Shown here piece after piece: positions 17,901 to 27,887 of a stretch of 64,000 nucleotides of DNA (positions are counted from its first letter, which is position 1; each line of letters opens with the position of its first letter). This stretch comes from Sinorhizobium numidicum. GTDB taxonomy: Bacteria; Pseudomonadota; Alphaproteobacteria; Rhizobiales; Rhizobiaceae. The notes under the pieces were generated by a model. The model was not told the origin of the DNA. It saw nothing but the letters and a program-made list of their open reading frames with translations, and ran no database searches. The stretch lies in the NCBI RefSeq assembly GCF_029892045.1, contig NZ_CP120368.1:928001-992000 (forward strand). Reading direction: 5' to 3'. Both the position numbers and the translations under genes were made by a program.

Positions 17901-18151
17901 AGATCGATCGCCAACTCGTTGCGCCGGTGCTTGGGGCGCGGACGGAACAGGCGTTGGTGCGCTCCATCATCGATATCGGCCGATCACTCGGCATCGAGAC
18001 CGTAGCGGAAGGTGTCGAGACGATGGCGCATGCGGAAATGCTCGGTATCCTAGGCTGCGATCTTCTGCAGGGATATGCCTTCTCCAAGCCGCTGAGCAGC
18101 GAGAATTTCCTGGCCTTCGCAAGCAATCAGGGATTCCGCTTGGCCTCTTGA
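14975..18151 (+). CDS. Membrane CHASE-PAS-PAS-GGDEF-EAL cyclic-di-GMP protein
   Basis: About 1058 residues. An N-terminal membrane helix (PSLIPAAIAGMVVFMGGYVY) leads to a periplasmic CHASE-type sensor (about 50-270), a second helix (LAIAAAVAIVVIPILLTGG), then two PAS/PAC units (LALDASKIGIWEIDIE... and LALDSYRCGLWEADLD...), a GGDEF domain with intact GGDEF at about 709-713, and an EAL domain with EAL at about 837-839 and DDFGTG near 955. Both catalytic signatures are intact, so it could make or degrade cyclic di-GMP. The inhibitory RxxD site before GGDEF reads SAND and is not conserved. The start is uncertain: the GTG at 14975 is preferred over a TTG at 14876. Confidence 0.87.
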   Translation: MIIAVLRHHIRTVAKLARPSLIPAAIAGMVVFMGGYVYERQNRENFRNELKINVEGELNLIASRLHAEINANIAALNGIANGLAIRPDMTPEDVDGLAKKLLQQNPLMVRISVAQSGVVGLAFPKASQEWFIGTDFNKFRTTRMAVERAASAVKPVIVGPVRLPTGRSGFELFLPVFSKTEGHSGLWGFVEAVLDDKALYRAAHLFEERDERAENFGAHRHVDLRLSIRDISVSDNVQDAFLGEDEVFRSAPVVRELHLPGGIWELAAVPARGWTQEPENGGDIRLAIAAAVAIVVIPILLTGGLVNERQRNIARLRARESEVMALSHRLKLALDASKIGIWEIDIETQERSWDDRMFHLHGVAHDGREPSYDEWRAAVHPDDIAAASMTLFRSLGAGIEYRSQYRVVLPDGSIRHIRNVGSGHDGADGRAKITGISWDVTDDVLKNERLRAAKEQVDLQNLELEQALKELSEREQELERLTRRLDLALDSYRCGLWEADLDENVIYWDERMHQLYGLVYVDGRIPRDMWLQTVHPEDRPQVVKNIRQAVVTRDAYQQQSRIVLPDGTIRHVRSVGKLHQSPEGQKKLIGIAFDVSDDVLLTEQLRAAKAMADVKNAELAHAKDRIEHNALHDPLTGLGNRRMLDRVLEQLSAASAETPDSIAILHIDLDRFKQINDTLGHAAGDAMLVHASEILRSSISANDIVARIGGDEFVVVISGAPEDGALAALCDRITAQMRQPVDYNGFSCRFGVSIGIAVARGSAVDARKLLVNADIALYRAKKNGRNRHQFFTPMLQAEVVTTKRIADEILEGIERDEFVPWYQPQFDASTLALSGVEALIRWQHPREGILTPDRFLRIAEELNVTAVLDRLVLEKSLADRMRWTAAGLRVPKISVNVSAKRLQERDLLASLEGLSIVPGQISFELVESIFLDESDDVVTANIDGIKKLGIDIEIDDFGTGHTSIVSLLKIKPKRLKIDRQLVAPVLGARTEQALVRSIIDIGRSLGIETVAEGVETMAHAEMLGILGCDLLQGYAFSKPLSSENFLAFASNQGFRLAS

Positions 18152-18183
18152 CGGGCGCTTTGACTGGCAAGTGTCGGGTCGCC

Positions 18184-18250
18184 GCAGCACTTTGAATTGC
18201 TGTATGGTTTTGTCCTTAAATCGGTTCCGATTTAAGCAACCATGCAGTAA
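18184..18250. repeat. Dispersed palindromic repeat, partial copy 1
   Basis: Nested hairpin upstream of aroC. The outer arms are 18200-18209 and 18238-18247 (CTGTATGGTT / AACCATGCAG) and the inner palindrome is TTAAATCGG-TT-CCGATTTAA. It is preceded by GCAGCACTTTGAAT, as in the copies at 40286, 62850 and 63622, but lacks their GCGTCT/AGACGC hairpin. Confidence 0.8.
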
Positions 18251-18281
18251 GAGAGGGCACGCGCATTTTTGCACGGTCTTG

Positions 18282-18324
18282 GAGCGGGATGAGGAACGCA
18301 AGCGTTCCCGTGCGCATGCCGCTC
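18282..18324. repeat. RIME-like palindrome
   Basis: GAGCGGGATGAGG ... CGCATGCCGCTC with an inner perfect GGAACGC-AA-GCGTTCC hairpin. It resembles the palindromes at 31554, 40059 and 63009 in this window and the rhizobial intergenic mosaic elements. It lies between the preceding hairpin repeat and aroC. Confidence 0.65.
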
Positions 18325-18348
18325 TGATTTATAGGAAGCAGTGCCGTC

Positions 18349-19446
18349 ATGTCCCACAATACCTTCGGTCATCTTTTCCGCGTCACCACCTGGGGCGAAA
18401 GCCACGGCCCGGCGCTCGGCTGCGTCGTCGATGGGTGCCCGCCGGGAATCCGCTTCACGCTCGCGGAACTCCAGTTGTGGCTGGACAAGCGCAAGCCGGG
18501 GCAATCCCGCTTCGTCACGCAGCGCCGCGAAGACGATCTCGTAAGAGTGCTCTCCGGCGTGATGCTCGACGAGGACGGGGAGACGATGATCTCCACGGGT
18601 ACGCCGCTTTCGATGATGATCGAGAACACCGACCAGCGCTCCAAGGATTATTCCGAGATCGCCAAGCGTTATCGTCCGGGCCATGCCGACTATACCTACG
18701 ATGTCAAATACGGCATTCGCGACTATCGCGGTGGCGGCCGCTCTTCGGCGCGTGAGACGGCGGCGCGGGTCGCTGCCGGCGGCATCGCGCGCAAGGTGGT
18801 GCCCGGGCTTGTCGTGCGCGGTGCGCTCGTGCAGATCGGCAAGCATAAGATCAACAGGGCCAATTGGAACTGGGCGGAAGTAAGCAACAATCCATTCTTT
18901 GCTCCGGACCCGGCGATCGTCCCCGTTTGGGAAGAATATCTCGACGGCATACGGAAGGCTGGCTCTTCGATCGGCGCCGTCGTTGAACTGGTCGCCGAGG
19001 GCGTTCCGGCAGGCATAGGCGCGCCGATCTACGCCAAGCTCGATCAGGATATTGCCGCAAATCTGATGTCGATCAACGCAGTCAAGGGCGTCGAGATCGG
19101 CAACGGCTTTGCCGCGGCCGAAATCAGCGGCGAAGAAAACGCCGACGAAATGCGCGTCGGTCCCGGCGGGGAACCGGTCTTTCTCTCCAATAACGCCGGC
19201 GGTGTCCTCGGCGGTATCGCGACCGGCCAGCCGGTCGTCGCGCGTTTCGCGATCAAGCCGACCTCCTCCATTCTGACCGAGCGTCGTTCGATTGATAGCG
19301 ACGGCAAGGAGGTCGACGTGCGCACCAAGGGGCGCCACGATCCCTGCGTCGGCATTCGGGCCGTGCCGATCGGCGAGGCCATGCTTGCCTGCACGATCGC
19401 CGATCATTACCTGCGCGACCGGGGTCAGACCGGACGGCTGAAGTAG
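18349..19446 (+). CDS. aroC: Chorismate synthase
   Basis: A 365-residue enzyme converting EPSP to chorismate, the last shikimate-pathway step, with reduced FMN. Family signatures are plain: [20 protein letters not shown] at the N-terminus, the internal [20 protein letters not shown], and KPTSSI near 300. Length is normal. It precedes ribB by 19 bases and the two may be co-transcribed. The upstream region is filled by two repeats rather than an obvious promoter. Confidence 0.97.
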   Translation: MSHNTFGHLFRVTTWGESHGPALGCVVDGCPPGIRFTLAELQLWLDKRKPGQSRFVTQRREDDLVRVLSGVMLDEDGETMISTGTPLSMMIENTDQRSKDYSEIAKRYRPGHADYTYDVKYGIRDYRGGGRSSARETAARVAAGGIARKVVPGLVVRGALVQIGKHKINRANWNWAEVSNNPFFAPDPAIVPVWEEYLDGIRKAGSSIGAVVELVAEGVPAGIGAPIYAKLDQDIAANLMSINAVKGVEIGNGFAAAEISGEENADEMRVGPGGEPVFLSNNAGGVLGGIATGQPVVARFAIKPTSSILTERRSIDSDGKEVDVRTKGRHDPCVGIRAVPIGEAMLACTIADHYLRDRGQTGRLK

Positions 19447-19465
19447 TAGTTTGCGGAGTTGAAAG

Positions 19466-20566
19466 ATGTCCTATGATCAGAAGCGTGTCGTCGATGCCAT
19501 ACGCGCCTTCGAGGCGGGCGAGATCGTCGTTGTTACCGATGACGGCGGCCGCGAGAATGAAGGCGACCTGATCGTCGCAGCCGTACACTGCACACCGGAA
19601 AAGATGGCCTTCATCGTGCGCCATACCTCCGGTATCGTCTGCACTCCGATGCCACGCGAAGAGGCAAAGCGTCTCAATCTGAATGCCATGGTGGCCGAGA
19701 ACGATTCCGCCCACACGACCGCCTTCACGGTCTCCGTCGATTTCAAGCACGGAACCACGACCGGTATTTCCGCCGACGATCGGACGCTGACGGTGAGAAA
19801 CCTCGCCAACCCGAATGTCGGACCGAGCGATTTCGTGCGGCCTGGCCATATCTTCCCGCTGGTAGCGCGCGAGGGCGGCGTTCTGATGCGTTCGGGTCAT
19901 ACCGAAGCCGCCGTTGATCTCTGCAGGCTCGCGAGCCTGCCGCCGATCGGCGTCATCTCAGAACTCGTCAATGATGATGGGACGGTGATGCGCGGCCCGC
20001 AGGTCGAAAGCTTCGCCGAAACCCACGGCCTGAAGCAGGTGTCGGTCGCCGACCTCATTGCCTACCGCCAGCGCAAGGAAACGCTAATCGAAAAGGGCAA
20101 TTGCTTCGAGATCGACACGCCCTACGGCAAGGCGAAGGGTCACGCCTATTCGCTGCCCTGGGATCCGATGCAGCACCTTGCCGTCGTTTTCGGCGACATT
20201 CGCGACGGCGTGGACATACCGGTCCGCCTCCACCTCGAAAACGTCGGGGCGGATGTTTTCGGCAACGATCGCCAGATCGATCACATCATGAGGCGTATCG
20301 CCGGAGAGGGCAGGGGGGTCATCGTCTACCTCCGCGAGGGATCGGTCGGCGTCGGCGTTTCGCAGACTGCACGGAAGGGCAAGCACGAACGCGAAGTTCA
20401 CTCTGAAGCCCAGGCACGCGAGAGCGAATGGCTGGAAATCGGCCTCGGCGCACAGATCCTGAAGGATCTCGGCATCACCTCGATCCGCCTCATCTCATCC
20501 CGAGAGCGTCATTATGTCGGCCTGGAGGGCTTCGGCATCAAAATCGCCGCGACCGACATTCTGTAA
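19466..20566 (+). CDS. ribB: 3,4-dihydroxy-2-butanone 4-phosphate synthase with degenerate GTP cyclohydrolase II domain
   Basis: A 366-residue RibBA-type fusion. The first half (1-205) is a complete DHBP synthase that makes the four-carbon riboflavin precursor from ribulose 5-phosphate: DDGGRENEGDLI, HTSGIVC, and the RPGHIFPL...RSGHTEAAVDL block. The second half aligns with GTP cyclohydrolase II but lacks the zinc cysteines: where active enzymes read VHSECLTGD...RCDCG, it reads LHLENVGADVFGNDRQ. The HRQEGRNIGL catalytic loop is likewise replaced by LREGSVGVGV. GTP cyclohydrolase II activity is therefore unlikely. No FMN riboswitch is visible upstream. Confidence 0.92.
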   Translation: MSYDQKRVVDAIRAFEAGEIVVVTDDGGRENEGDLIVAAVHCTPEKMAFIVRHTSGIVCTPMPREEAKRLNLNAMVAENDSAHTTAFTVSVDFKHGTTTGISADDRTLTVRNLANPNVGPSDFVRPGHIFPLVAREGGVLMRSGHTEAAVDLCRLASLPPIGVISELVNDDGTVMRGPQVESFAETHGLKQVSVADLIAYRQRKETLIEKGNCFEIDTPYGKAKGHAYSLPWDPMQHLAVVFGDIRDGVDIPVRLHLENVGADVFGNDRQIDHIMRRIAGEGRGVIVYLREGSVGVGVSQTARKGKHEREVHSEAQARESEWLEIGLGAQILKDLGITSIRLISSRERHYVGLEGFGIKIAATDIL

Positions 20567-20594
20567 GTGCAGACTTTAAGGCGCAGTCATAAAG

Positions 20595-20620
20595 AAAACC
20601 GCGCCTCACAGCGCGGTTTT
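20595..20620. terminator. Rho-independent terminator after ribB
   Basis: Perfect 10-base stem AAAACCGCGC / GCGCGGTTTT with six-base loop CTCACA, ending in T4. It lies between the convergent ribB and IalB-family genes and its A/T-tailed stem can act on both strands. Confidence 0.9.
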
Positions 20621-20643
20621 ACTCATTCCGAGGGGTATGCCGT

Positions 20644-21174
20644 TCAGGGCAGGGCGTCGTAGCCTTCGCCGAATCCCTTGAGGTCGACTGGAATGCCGAT
20701 CCCTTCCTCGGGTGATTGGAACACGATGAAGGTTGCCGTTGCTCCCGCCCGGAAGGTCTTCAGGAGTTCGTCCTCGAGCACGACCTCGGCGTAGCAGCCA
20801 TCGGAAAAGCAGCGCACGAAATAGGCACGGCCGATATCCTTGCCGTCGACGTTGAGGCCAAGGCCGTTCGGCAGAAGCACGCCGAGCGGCGCCAGAACAC
20901 GAAGAATCTTCGCCTTGCGATCCGCCGTCTTCAACACCACGACCGAGAGACCGACCTCCGGCCTGTCCTCGGCGATGACGTTCTGCATCAGCGCGCATTG
21001 CTCCGCCGACGCACCGGCGGGCTGATCGCAGACGATCGACCACGCACCGTGGTTGGACTTTACCGTCCCGGGCGTTCCGCCGGATTGCTGGGCCATGCTT
21101 GCGGTGGGGAAGACGAAGGCGGCAATTCCGAGCGCAGCCAGGACCGGCAGCCGGGAGAAGAGGGACAGGCCCAT
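20644..21174 (-). CDS. Invasion-associated locus B (IalB) family periplasmic protein
   Basis: A 176-residue secreted protein. A signal peptide (MGLSLFSRLPVLAALGIAAF) ends near MAQQ. The mature part has the IalB features: GAWSIVCDQPAG, CALMQNV, VLLPNGLGLNVDGKD and a paired-cysteine FVRCFSDGCYAEV. IalB of Bartonella is linked to host-cell invasion; in free-living and plant-associated alphaproteobacteria the role is unknown. The ATG at 21174 has GAGG five bases upstream. Convergent with ribB across a terminator, divergent from the cox cluster. Confidence 0.88.
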   Translation of the reverse strand: MGLSLFSRLPVLAALGIAAFVFPTASMAQQSGGTPGTVKSNHGAWSIVCDQPAGASAEQCALMQNVIAEDRPEVGLSVVVLKTADRKAKILRVLAPLGVLLPNGLGLNVDGKDIGRAYFVRCFSDGCYAEVVLEDELLKTFRAGATATFIVFQSPEEGIGIPVDLKGFGEGYDALP

Positions 21175-21575
21175 GTAAACCTCAAAACGTCGAATCATTG
21201 GGCTATTCTTGAAGTGCGCTGGGATAAATGAAAAGCCCTGCTGTCTACATTCCAGCGCCATATGGCCGAAATTGGGCCCCGCGTCGATGGGTCGGCGTAG
21301 TAGGAGGCCCGTTTTCCGCTCAATTTGTCGGGCGAGCACGCTTAGCGATCAGGAGTTGACCGCTCATGCACTCGAGGCGGACAGCAGCCCTAACGCAATT
21401 CAGACGGTGGCGCGAGGGTCGTCTGTGCGAAAAATCCGCTTTGTGCAAAAATGCCGCACGGGGTTAATTGGACAGATGTTGCGGCGCTGGTCAAACTGTG
21501 GTTTGAAGCGCTGCAGTATCGCAGGGATTCTGCTTTCCGGTTTGATCCTGATCAAGCGCATTGGGGAGACACATT
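21175..21575. other. Intergenic region upstream of coxB, 401 bases
   Basis: Separates the divergent IalB gene and coxB. No convincing open reading frame. Its notable element is the FNR/FixK-type box at 21542-21555. The long 5' region suggests the cox promoter lies some distance upstream of the coxB start. Confidence 0.6.
21542..21555. promoter_or_regulatory. FNR/FixK-type box upstream of coxB
   Basis: TTGATCCTGATCAA is a perfect match to TTGAT-N4-ATCAA. It ends 20 bases before the coxB GTG. A class II activator site centred at -41.5 would place transcription start inside coxB, so a repressor role is more likely. Confidence 0.6.
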
Positions 21576-24169
<2,594 letters not shown>

Positions 24170-24267
24170 CGAGCAACGAACAGAAGCCGCCGTTTCCGGC
24201 GGCTTCACCCCGCCGGACTTCCGGCAAAATGCGGCTGTCGTGGCCGCAGGAAATACAGGGACGAGAC

Positions 24268-25224
24268 ATGACGGTCATCGACAATCACGAAGCAGTCGGC
24301 ATGGAGGGCGTGCCGCGCCTGTCCGAAGCCTCTGCGCGCGATTATTTCGAGCTGCTGAAACCGCGCGTCATGTCTCTCGTCGTCTTCACGGCCTTTGCCG
24401 GGCTCGTTCTCGCGCCCGGGCATATCAATCCCTTCATCGGCTTCATCGCGATACTCTGCATTGCTGTCGGCGCTGGCGCCTCCGGCGCGCTGAACATGTG
24501 GTACGACGCAGACATCGATGCCGTCATGAGCCGCACGGCCAAGCGGCCCATTCCCGCCGGCAAGATCCTGCCACAGGAAGCGCTCGCGTTCGGCCTGACA
24601 CTCTCGGCATTTTCCGTGATCATCCTCGGGCTCGCCGTCAATTGGTTCGCAGCCGGGCTGCTCGCCTTCACGATTTTCTTCTACGTGGTCATCTACACCA
24701 TGTGGCTGAAGCGCTCGACGCCGCAGAACATCGTCATCGGCGGCGCCGCCGGAGCTTTCCCGCCGATGATCGGATGGGCCTGCGTGACCGGTGGCGTGTC
24801 GGTCGAAAGCATCGTCCTCTTTCTCATCACTTTCCTTTGGACGCCCGCTCATTTCTGGGCACTGGCGCTTTTCAAGATGGGTGAATATGAGGCCGTCGAC
24901 GTGCCGATGATGCCGAATGTCTGCGGCGAGGCGGCGACGAAGAAACAGATCGTCGTTTATGCCGTCCTGACCGCATTGATCGGCATCTGTCCCACCTTCC
25001 TCGGCTTTGCGAGCCTTGGCTATGGGGCGTTCGCGACGGCCATGGGGCTGGGCTTCGTCTGGTATTCGATCGCGGTGCTGCGCATGCCTGAAGGAGATCA
25101 GCGGATGGTGCCGGCCAAGAAGCTCTTCGCTTTCTCGATCGCCTATCTTTTTGCGATCTTCTCGGCCCTCCTGGTCGACCACGTCATCGCCCAGATCTGG
25201 CTCAATGCCGGAGGTATCGTCTGA
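24268..25224 (+). CDS. ctaB: Protoheme IX farnesyltransferase (heme O synthase)
   Basis: A 318-residue UbiA-superfamily membrane enzyme that adds a farnesyl group to heme b, making heme O for heme A and the aa3 oxidase. The prenyl-diphosphate-binding motif is [19 protein letters not shown], and a second conserved loop is [17 protein letters not shown]. The ATG at 24268 follows an AGGGA-like sequence; the open frame extends far upstream through coxA in a wrong frame and was trimmed. Its stop overlaps the next start codon (TGATG). Confidence 0.95.
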   Translation: MTVIDNHEAVGMEGVPRLSEASARDYFELLKPRVMSLVVFTAFAGLVLAPGHINPFIGFIAILCIAVGAGASGALNMWYDADIDAVMSRTAKRPIPAGKILPQEALAFGLTLSAFSVIILGLAVNWFAAGLLAFTIFFYVVIYTMWLKRSTPQNIVIGGAAGAFPPMIGWACVTGGVSVESIVLFLITFLWTPAHFWALALFKMGEYEAVDVPMMPNVCGEAATKKQIVVYAVLTALIGICPTFLGFASLGYGAFATAMGLGFVWYSIAVLRMPEGDQRMVPAKKLFAFSIAYLFAIFSALLVDHVIAQIWLNAGGIV

Positions 25225-25364
25225 TGGAAACCGTCAAACTCAGCGAAGCCCAGCGGAAGTCGCGCCGCGGCCGCAACATCGCTCTCGGCTTCGTCCTGGC
25301 CGGTCTCGTCGTCCTTTTCTACGTCGTCACGCTGATCAAGTTCGGCAACGGCATGGTGAATTGA
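25224..25364 (+). CDS. coxF: Small single-helix CoxF-type protein of the cytochrome oxidase cluster
   Basis: A 46-residue protein: a basic N-terminus ([18 protein letters not shown]), one membrane helix ([20 protein letters not shown]) and a short tail KFGNGMVN. Position between ctaB and ctaG and the helix pattern match the small CoxF proteins of alphaproteobacterial aa3 clusters, thought to help oxidase assembly or stability. The ATG overlaps the ctaB stop by one base, and ctaG starts 10 bases after its stop. It is easily missed because of its size. Confidence 0.82.
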   Translation: METVKLSEAQRKSRRGRNIALGFVLAGLVVLFYVVTLIKFGNGMVN

Positions 25365-25374
25365 GGCGCTGCCT

Positions 25375-25974
25375 ATGACCCCGCAAGCACAAAGGAAAGA
25401 GCGTTCGAATGGCGTAATCGTCGGCGCATGCGTCGCCTTCGTCGCCGGCATGGTCGGTATGGCCTATGCCGCCGTGCCGCTCTACGACATGTTCTGCCGG
25501 GTGACCGGGTATAACGGCACGACGCAGCGGGTCGAGCAGGCTTCTGATGTGATCCTGGACGAAAAGGTGAAGGTCACCTTCGACGCGAATACCGCGTCCG
25601 GCCTTCCTTGGGAGTTCAGGCCTGTTCAGCGCGATATCGACGTAAGGATCGGCGAGACCGTGCAGGTCATGTACCGTGCCAAGAATCTCTCTTCGAAGCC
25701 GGCCACCGGCCAGGCGACCTTCAATGTGACGCCGATGGCGGCAGGCGCCTACTTCAACAAGGTGCAATGCTTCTGCTTTACGGAAACGACGCTCGACCCG
25801 GGCGAGGAGATGGAGATGCCGGTCGTCTTCTTCGTCGACCCGGAGATCGTCAAGTCGGTCGAAACCAAGGGCATCAAGACATTGACGCTGTCCTACACCT
25901 TCTACCCGCGCGAACCATCGAAGCCGGTCGCCGAAGTGAAGGCGAAGGCGGGGGTATCTGAGAACAAACTTTGA
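25375..25974 (+). CDS. ctaG: Cytochrome c oxidase assembly protein CtaG (Cox11)
   Basis: A 199-residue copper chaperone that delivers copper to CuB of subunit I. A single N-terminal membrane helix ([19 protein letters not shown]) is followed by [17 protein letters not shown], and the periplasmic domain carries the copper-binding CFCF motif in [11 protein letters not shown]. Length and order are standard for Cox11. In the cox operon between coxF and coxC. Confidence 0.96.
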   Translation: MTPQAQRKERSNGVIVGACVAFVAGMVGMAYAAVPLYDMFCRVTGYNGTTQRVEQASDVILDEKVKVTFDANTASGLPWEFRPVQRDIDVRIGETVQVMYRAKNLSSKPATGQATFNVTPMAAGAYFNKVQCFCFTETTLDPGEEMEMPVVFFVDPEIVKSVETKGIKTLTLSYTFYPREPSKPVAEVKAKAGVSENKL

Positions 25975-26040
25975 CAGGAGGTCCGTTTCGGCTAAGCCGG
26001 GGGCGGACGACAAGAGAAAGACCTATCGGGGATTACTGAC

Positions 26041-26919
26041 ATGGCCGATGCGCATCAGAAGAATCACGACTACCACATCATCGACCCGAGCCCGTGGCCA
26101 TTGCTCGCCTCCATCGGCGCCTTCATCATGGCTTTCGGCGGCGTCGGCTATATGCGTTACTTCTCCGGTGGCTCCTTCAAGGTGTTCGGGATGGAGCTTG
26201 CCAATCCGTGGGTCTTCTTCATCGGCCTGGCGCTCGTTCTCTATACCATGTTCGGCTGGTGGTCGGACACGATCAAGGAAGGGCATGAGGGACATCATAC
26301 CCGCGTCGTGTCGCTGCACCTGCGCTATGGCATGATCATGTTCATCGCCTCGGAGGTGATGTTCTTTGTCGCCTGGTTCTGGGCATTCTTCGATGCGAGC
26401 CTCTTCGCCGGAGAGGCTATCCAGGCTTCTCGCGCCGCTTACACCGGCGGCGTCTGGCCGCCGAAGGGCATCGAGGTTCTCGATCCCTGGCACCTGCCGC
26501 TCTACAATACCGTTATCCTGCTGCTGTCCGGCACCACGGTCACCTGGGCGCACCACGCGCTGCTGCACGACGACCGCAAGGGGCTCGTCTATGGCCTGAC
26601 GCTGACGGTTCTGCTCGGCACGCTCTTCTCCTTCGTGCAGGGCTACGAATACGCACACGCCCCGTTCGCCTTCAAGGACTCGATCTACGGCGCGACCTTC
26701 TTCATGGCGACGGGCTTCCACGGCTTCCACGTTCTGGTCGGCACGATCTTCCTGCTGGTCTGCCTGTTGCGCGCGCTGCGCGGCGACTTCACCCCGAAAC
26801 ATCATTTCGGCTTTGAGGCGGCTGCCTGGTATTGGCACTTCGTCGATGTGGTCTGGCTGTTCCTCTTCTTCTCCATCTACATCTGGGGTGGCTGGGGTGC
26901 GCCGATCGCCCACGGTTAA
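26041..26919 (+). CDS. coxC: Cytochrome c oxidase subunit III
   Basis: A 292-residue, seven-helix subunit III of the aa3 oxidase. Typical segments are HHTRVVSLHLRYGMIMFIASEVMFFVAWFWAFF, the conserved glutamate in the latter, and the C-terminal WYWHFVDVVWLFLFFSIYIWGG. Follows ctaG by 66 bases. A strong terminator lies 28 bases after the stop, so coxC is probably the last gene of the oxidase transcript. Confidence 0.96.
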   Translation: MADAHQKNHDYHIIDPSPWPLLASIGAFIMAFGGVGYMRYFSGGSFKVFGMELANPWVFFIGLALVLYTMFGWWSDTIKEGHEGHHTRVVSLHLRYGMIMFIASEVMFFVAWFWAFFDASLFAGEAIQASRAAYTGGVWPPKGIEVLDPWHLPLYNTVILLLSGTTVTWAHHALLHDDRKGLVYGLTLTVLLGTLFSFVQGYEYAHAPFAFKDSIYGATFFMATGFHGFHVLVGTIFLLVCLLRALRGDFTPKHHFGFEAAAWYWHFVDVVWLFLFFSIYIWGGWGAPIAHG

Positions 26920-26946
26920 GGCCAATTCGTCGACGATGATAATCAT

Positions 26947-26980
26947 GGGCGGTTGCGGTCACGCAGCCGCCCTAATTTTT
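26947..26980 (+). terminator. Rho-independent terminator after coxC
   Basis: An 11-base stem (26947-26957 with 26962-26972, one G-U pair), loop GTCA, followed by TAATTTTTT. Ends the coxBA-ctaB-coxF-ctaG-coxC unit. Confidence 0.92.
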
Positions 26981-27009
26981 TACGCGAAACACGATCCGCG
27001 GTGTAGACG

Positions 27010-27507
27010 ATGAAGAGCGCTTGGCCATGGCTGATCGCTGCGGGGTTGGTCCTGTCGCCGTCCCTTTCGGCGTCGGCCGCCGAAACGGCCGATCGGGTCG
27101 TGGTCCACAAGGAACGCCGCATCCTGCAACTGTTCCAGGGGACTAGGCTGTTGCGCGAATATCCGGTCGCTCTCGGCGGCGATCCGGCCGGGCACAAGGA
27201 GCGCGAAGGCGACCGCAAGACGCCGGAGGGGCGTTATGTCCTCGATTGGCGCAACGACGAGAGCAGTTTCTACAAGTCCATCCACGTTTCCTATCCCGGA
27301 CCTCAGGACATTGAGGTGGCGGCGGCCAAGGGGATCGATCCGGGTGGCATGATCATGATTCACGGTCAGCCCAACTACTTCGGCTGGCTGGCGTTTTTGA
27401 CGCAGATGTTCGATTGGACGGACGGCTGCATTGCAGTTACCAATGCTGAGATGGACGAAATCTGGGATATGGTTCCCGACAACACTGCGATTGAGATCAA
27501 CCCATGA
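27010..27507 (+). CDS. L,D-transpeptidase (YkuD family)
   Basis: A 165-residue secreted protein with a signal peptide (MKSAWPWLIAAGLVLSPSLSASA) and a YkuD catalytic domain. The active-site elements are IHG (His118) and TDGCIAVTN (Cys140); the usual S/T-x-GC is TDGC here. Such enzymes crosslink peptidoglycan 3-3 or attach proteins to it. It overlaps the following DUF983 gene by four bases (ATGA), placing it in an operon with DUF983 and surf1, after the cox terminator. Confidence 0.9.
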   Translation: MKSAWPWLIAAGLVLSPSLSASAAETADRVVVHKERRILQLFQGTRLLREYPVALGGDPAGHKEREGDRKTPEGRYVLDWRNDESSFYKSIHVSYPGPQDIEVAAAKGIDPGGMIMIHGQPNYFGWLAFLTQMFDWTDGCIAVTNAEMDEIWDMVPDNTAIEINP

Positions 27508-27887
27508 ATGACGACAAGGCACTTTACCCGCCAGTCGATCCGATCGTTGCCGGTCTCAAGGGCCACTGCCCGCGCTGCGGCCAAGGCAAGCTTTTCGATG
27601 GCTTCCTGAAAGTCCGGCCGGCCTGCACGAATTGCCAACTCGACTATGGCTTCGCCGATTCAGGCGATGGACCCGTCGTCTTTGTCATCCTGATTGTCGG
27701 CTTCATCGTCGTCGGCGCGGCGCTCTGGATGGAGGTCAACGTCAATCCGCCGTTGTGGCTGCACTTCCTGCTCTGGATACCCTTGGCGACCGTCTTCAGC
27801 CTGGGGCTGATGCGGATGCTGAAGGGCGTGCTGATCAATCTGCAATACCGCAACAGCGCACGGCAGGGCGAGATCGACCGTGGTTGA
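27504..27887 (+). CDS. DUF983 family small membrane protein
   Basis: A 127-residue protein: a zinc-ribbon-like N-terminus with two CxxC pairs (HCPRCGQGKLF and PACTNCQLDY) and two membrane helices (VVFVILIVGFIVVGAALW and LHFLLWIPLATVFSLGL). DUF983 proteins are frequent in cytochrome-oxidase neighbourhoods of alphaproteobacteria but have no defined activity. Overlaps the upstream L,D-transpeptidase by four bases and surf1 by eight. Confidence 0.88.
   Translation: MNDDKALYPPVDPIVAGLKGHCPRCGQGKLFDGFLKVRPACTNCQLDYGFADSGDGPVVFVILIVGFIVVGAALWMEVNVNPPLWLHFLLWIPLATVFSLGLMRMLKGVLINLQYRNSARQGEIDRG

Noticed and set aside
19447..19465. Possible FMN riboswitch before ribB
   Set aside because: Only 19 bases separate aroC and ribB, so there is no room for an RFN element.
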